From Ignavibacteriota bacterium (GTDB lineage Bacteria; Bacteroidota; Ignavibacteria; Tepidaquicellales; Tepidaquicellaceae): DNA of 6,789 nt. Under the pieces are notes generated by a model, which was not told the DNA's origin, did not search any database, and worked only from the letters and a program-made list of their open reading frames with translations. The position numbers and the translations under genes were made by a program. Below are positions 5,338 through 6,789 of the stretch, piece by piece (the first letter of the stretch is position 1; every line of letters starts with the position of its first letter). The stretch spans positions 1,031-7,819 of the forward strand of contig PNBM01000150.1 in assembly GCA_003135995.1 (NCBI GenBank). The letters run 5' to 3'.

Positions 5338-6243
5338 TTAATTTAATGCAAGTCCGCACAATGGTGTGAATTTAAATCCGTCATTTTTCAAATCCACATC
5401 GGTTTTAATAAAATCTGTAGATATTTTCATGTCCGAATAAGGATTTGACAGTATAATATTAGCTTTTTTAATTATCCTGTTAATCGTTTTATATGCTCCG
5501 ATAACAAAATCTTCTCCGTACAGAAAAATCCTGTCAAACTTTACATTAAAAATTTCATTGCTCTTTTTACTTAAATAGTTTTCGAGCGGCTTCTGGAAAT
5601 CCGATTCAATCAGTGTAATATAATCATAGAATAAGGAACCCTTATTATTTATTATGCTTAAATCTATCCGGTTTTTTTTTAACCCTGCAAGTAAAAAATT
5701 ATTCTTCGCGAGGTCCTCTTTGTAAAGTTTCCTGAAATATTTTTCGCTTGAAAAATGATCGATATCCATCAAATTAAATTTTAATCCGCTCCGGACCGAA
5801 ATATTTTTCAAAACTTCGGATACTTTGTTATTAATAGCAATTACTAAAGTCCATTTTACCCCTTCGGAGGGATTTTCCCTGATGAGCTTCTGATAATTAA
5901 TTTTAAAGTTTTTATATGTCTCGGGATAATAATTGGATAATTCCCACAAAATTCCCGACCGTATGATTTCTTTTGAGTCGTTATAATTTACAGGAATTAC
6001 GCTTACAAAACAATTTGAAGAATCAATAATAAGAGAAGCTTCTTTGTGGGTAATGTTATATTTATTAAGAGTGTTGCATATTATGCCGGAAATATTTTCA
6101 GAAGATTTTTTTTTTGTTCCGACAAAAATATCTTCATCTGCCAGTTCGATTTGTTCTGCGAATGTGATTTCATTATTTAAATTGACTTCAAGAAACCTTA
6201 TATATTTTGCGGAAATATGCAGAACTAATTTTTTCATTATCAT
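5338..6243 (-). CDS. PilM-like actin-fold protein, divergent, with eroded nucleotide-binding motifs
   Basis: A 301-residue protein that reads as a divergent PilM, the cytoplasmic actin-like ATPase linking type IV pilus or competence machinery to PilN/PilO. Family-like blocks occur in order. The first strand pair is KLVLHISAKYIRFLEV (5-20). SLIIDSSNCFVSVIPVNY followed by ILWELSNYYPE resembles the PilM segment before its 'yiPf' motif. FLLAGLKKNRIDLSIINNKGSLFY (183-206) matches the central strand, and RIFLYGED plus ILSNPYSDMKIS match the late adenosine and 'NPF' regions. The C-terminal FTPLCGLALN matches the usual GLALR end. The canonical D-I-G phosphate motifs are changed (H9-I-S; A186-G-L), so ATP binding is doubtful. 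It may start at ATG 6243 or at ATG 6237 two codons later. It lies 11 nt after the comEA-like stop and 6 nt before rsmD; no pilN/pilO follows. A9 and A10 runs occur inside. A role in a pilus or secretion system is inference. Confidence 0.72.
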   Translation of the reverse strand: MIMKKLVLHISAKYIRFLEVNLNNEITFAEQIELADEDIFVGTKKKSSENISGIICNTLNKYNITHKEASLIIDSSNCFVSVIPVNYNDSKEIIRSGILWELSNYYPETYKNFKINYQKLIRENPSEGVKWTLVIAINNKVSEVLKNISVRSGLKFNLMDIDHFSSEKYFRKLYKEDLAKNNFLLAGLKKNRIDLSIINNKGSLFYDYITLIESDFQKPLENYLSKKSNEIFNVKFDRIFLYGEDFVIGAYKTINRIIKKANIILSNPYSDMKISTDFIKTDVDLKNDGFKFTPLCGLALN

Positions 6244-6254
6244 TAAATCGGGAT

Positions 6255-6789
6255 TTATTCTATCGTTATATATGGTTTCAATTTTTCGAATTTCTTTTTA
6301 CCGATTCCTTTTATTTTTTTTATATCTTCAATTTTCCTGAACCCGTTGTGGGTTTCTCTGTAATAAATAATCTTTTCGGCCATTGCATCACCGACACCGG
6401 GAAGTTTAATTAAATCCTCCTTACCTGCGGTATTTATGTTTATGAACTTATCCTTTAAAAATTTTTCCTTTTTCCCTTTTAATTGTTGTGATTCGGAATT
6501 TAACTGAACCGAATCATCGATATTTTGTAAATTCCTGATTAAGTCGCTGTCTGATTCATTAGAAACATTTTTATAATAAAATGAATCTTTCACAATTGTA
6601 TTTAAAGCATTCCGAGAATATGAAAGAAATTTTTTATCGGAATCCGAATAATCATATTGCGACTGGTTAGTCCCGGATAAATAATTTTTTACATATTTTA
6701 TACAAAATCCTGTCGTTAATATTATACTGATAAAAATAATGACTTTTAGTTCATTCCTTGTGAAAGTAATATATTTTAAAATCTGCTTC
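6255..6789 (-). CDS. ComEA-like membrane-anchored helix-hairpin-helix protein (5' end at the window edge)
   Basis: The frame is open without a stop from the TAA at 6255-6257 to the right window edge, giving at least 177 residues. It begins KQILKYITFTRNELK, followed by one transmembrane helix (about 14-30, LKVIIFISIILTTGFCI). A polar, Asn/Ser/Asp/Tyr-rich linker runs to about residue 114. The C-terminal domain is a ComEA-type double helix-hairpin-helix: FININTAGKEDLIKLPGVG (115-133), IIYYRE...GF, and IKKIKGIGKKKFEKL. Such domains bind DNA non-specifically; ComEA is the anchored DNA receptor used in natural transformation. A GTG at 6593-6591 could serve as an internal start, but it would discard the membrane anchor and is unlikely to be the true one. 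The last base in the window could be the third base of an ATG giving M-KQILKY, so the true start is probably at or just beyond the edge. The pilM-like gene follows 11 nt downstream. A general HhH membrane protein, or a GspK-like one, is the alternative. Confidence 0.85.
   Translation of the reverse strand, partial: KQILKYITFTRNELKVIIFISIILTTGFCIKYVKNYLSGTNQSQYDYSDSDKKFLSYSRNALNTIVKDSFYYKNVSNESDSDLIRNLQNIDDSVQLNSESQQLKGKKEKFLKDKFININTAGKEDLIKLPGVGDAMAEKIIYYRETHNGFRKIEDIKKIKGIGKKKFEKLKPYITIE

Noticed and set aside
6044..6413. Plus-strand open frames rich in Phe/Leu/Ser opposite the pilM-like and comEA-like genes
   Set aside because: The hydrophobic look comes from the complement of Lys/Glu/Asn-rich coding; they are antisense to supported genes.
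1..6789. CRISPR arrays, tRNA or rRNA genes, insertion-sequence ends, attachment sites
   Set aside because: I saw no regularly spaced repeats, cloverleaf-like segments, transposase or integrase motifs, or terminal inverted repeats on either strand.

Overview
This AT-rich window is a compact piece of bacterial chromosome carrying ordinary core and accessory genes. There is no sign of phage, insertion sequence, CRISPR array, tRNA or rRNA. Several things point to the FCB group (Bacteroidota/Ignavibacteriota side), most likely an Ignavibacteria-like lineage: AT-rich sequence, almost no Shine-Dalgarno sequences before starts, a BamD-type outer-membrane assembly lipoprotein, and a ComEA-like helix-hairpin-helix protein next to a divergent PilM-like protein. 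The lineage is an inference from style and gene content, not proven here.

Layout. The left block (about 1-3466) runs on the minus strand as one tight, operon-like series. In transcription order it holds glutamate dehydrogenase (2183-3466), an unrecognised secreted protein with a C-terminal membrane anchor (1549-2175), a BamD-like lipoprotein (748-1512, TTG start), a hotdog-fold acyl-CoA thioesterase (259-726), and the N-terminal part of an ABC transporter ATPase that runs off the left edge. Spacers are 7, 36, 21 and 16 nt. A 285-bp divergent intergenic region (3467-3751) separates this block from a single plus-strand gene for a secreted thioredoxin-fold protein (3752-4249). That protein lacks the first cysteine of the usual CxxC. 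The right block (4310-6789) is again minus strand and converges on the thioredoxin gene. In transcription order it holds a ComEA-like DNA-binding membrane protein (open at the right edge), a divergent PilM-like actin-fold protein, RsmD (16S rRNA G966 methyltransferase) and CoaD (phosphopantetheine adenylyltransferase). RsmD and CoaD overlap by 4 nt.

How the genes fit together. The right block joins a possible DNA-uptake or pilus pair (comEA-like, pilM-like) to the common housekeeping pair rsmD-coaD. The left block links nitrogen/carbon metabolism (glutamate dehydrogenase) to envelope functions (BamD-like, anchored unknown protein, ABC exporter ATPase). No clearly new multi-gene system is visible. 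The points most worth a second look are the PilM-like protein with eroded nucleotide-binding motifs, the monothiol thioredoxin-fold protein, the unrecognised anchored protein beside bamD, and the single strong Shine-Dalgarno, which lies before glutamate dehydrogenase.
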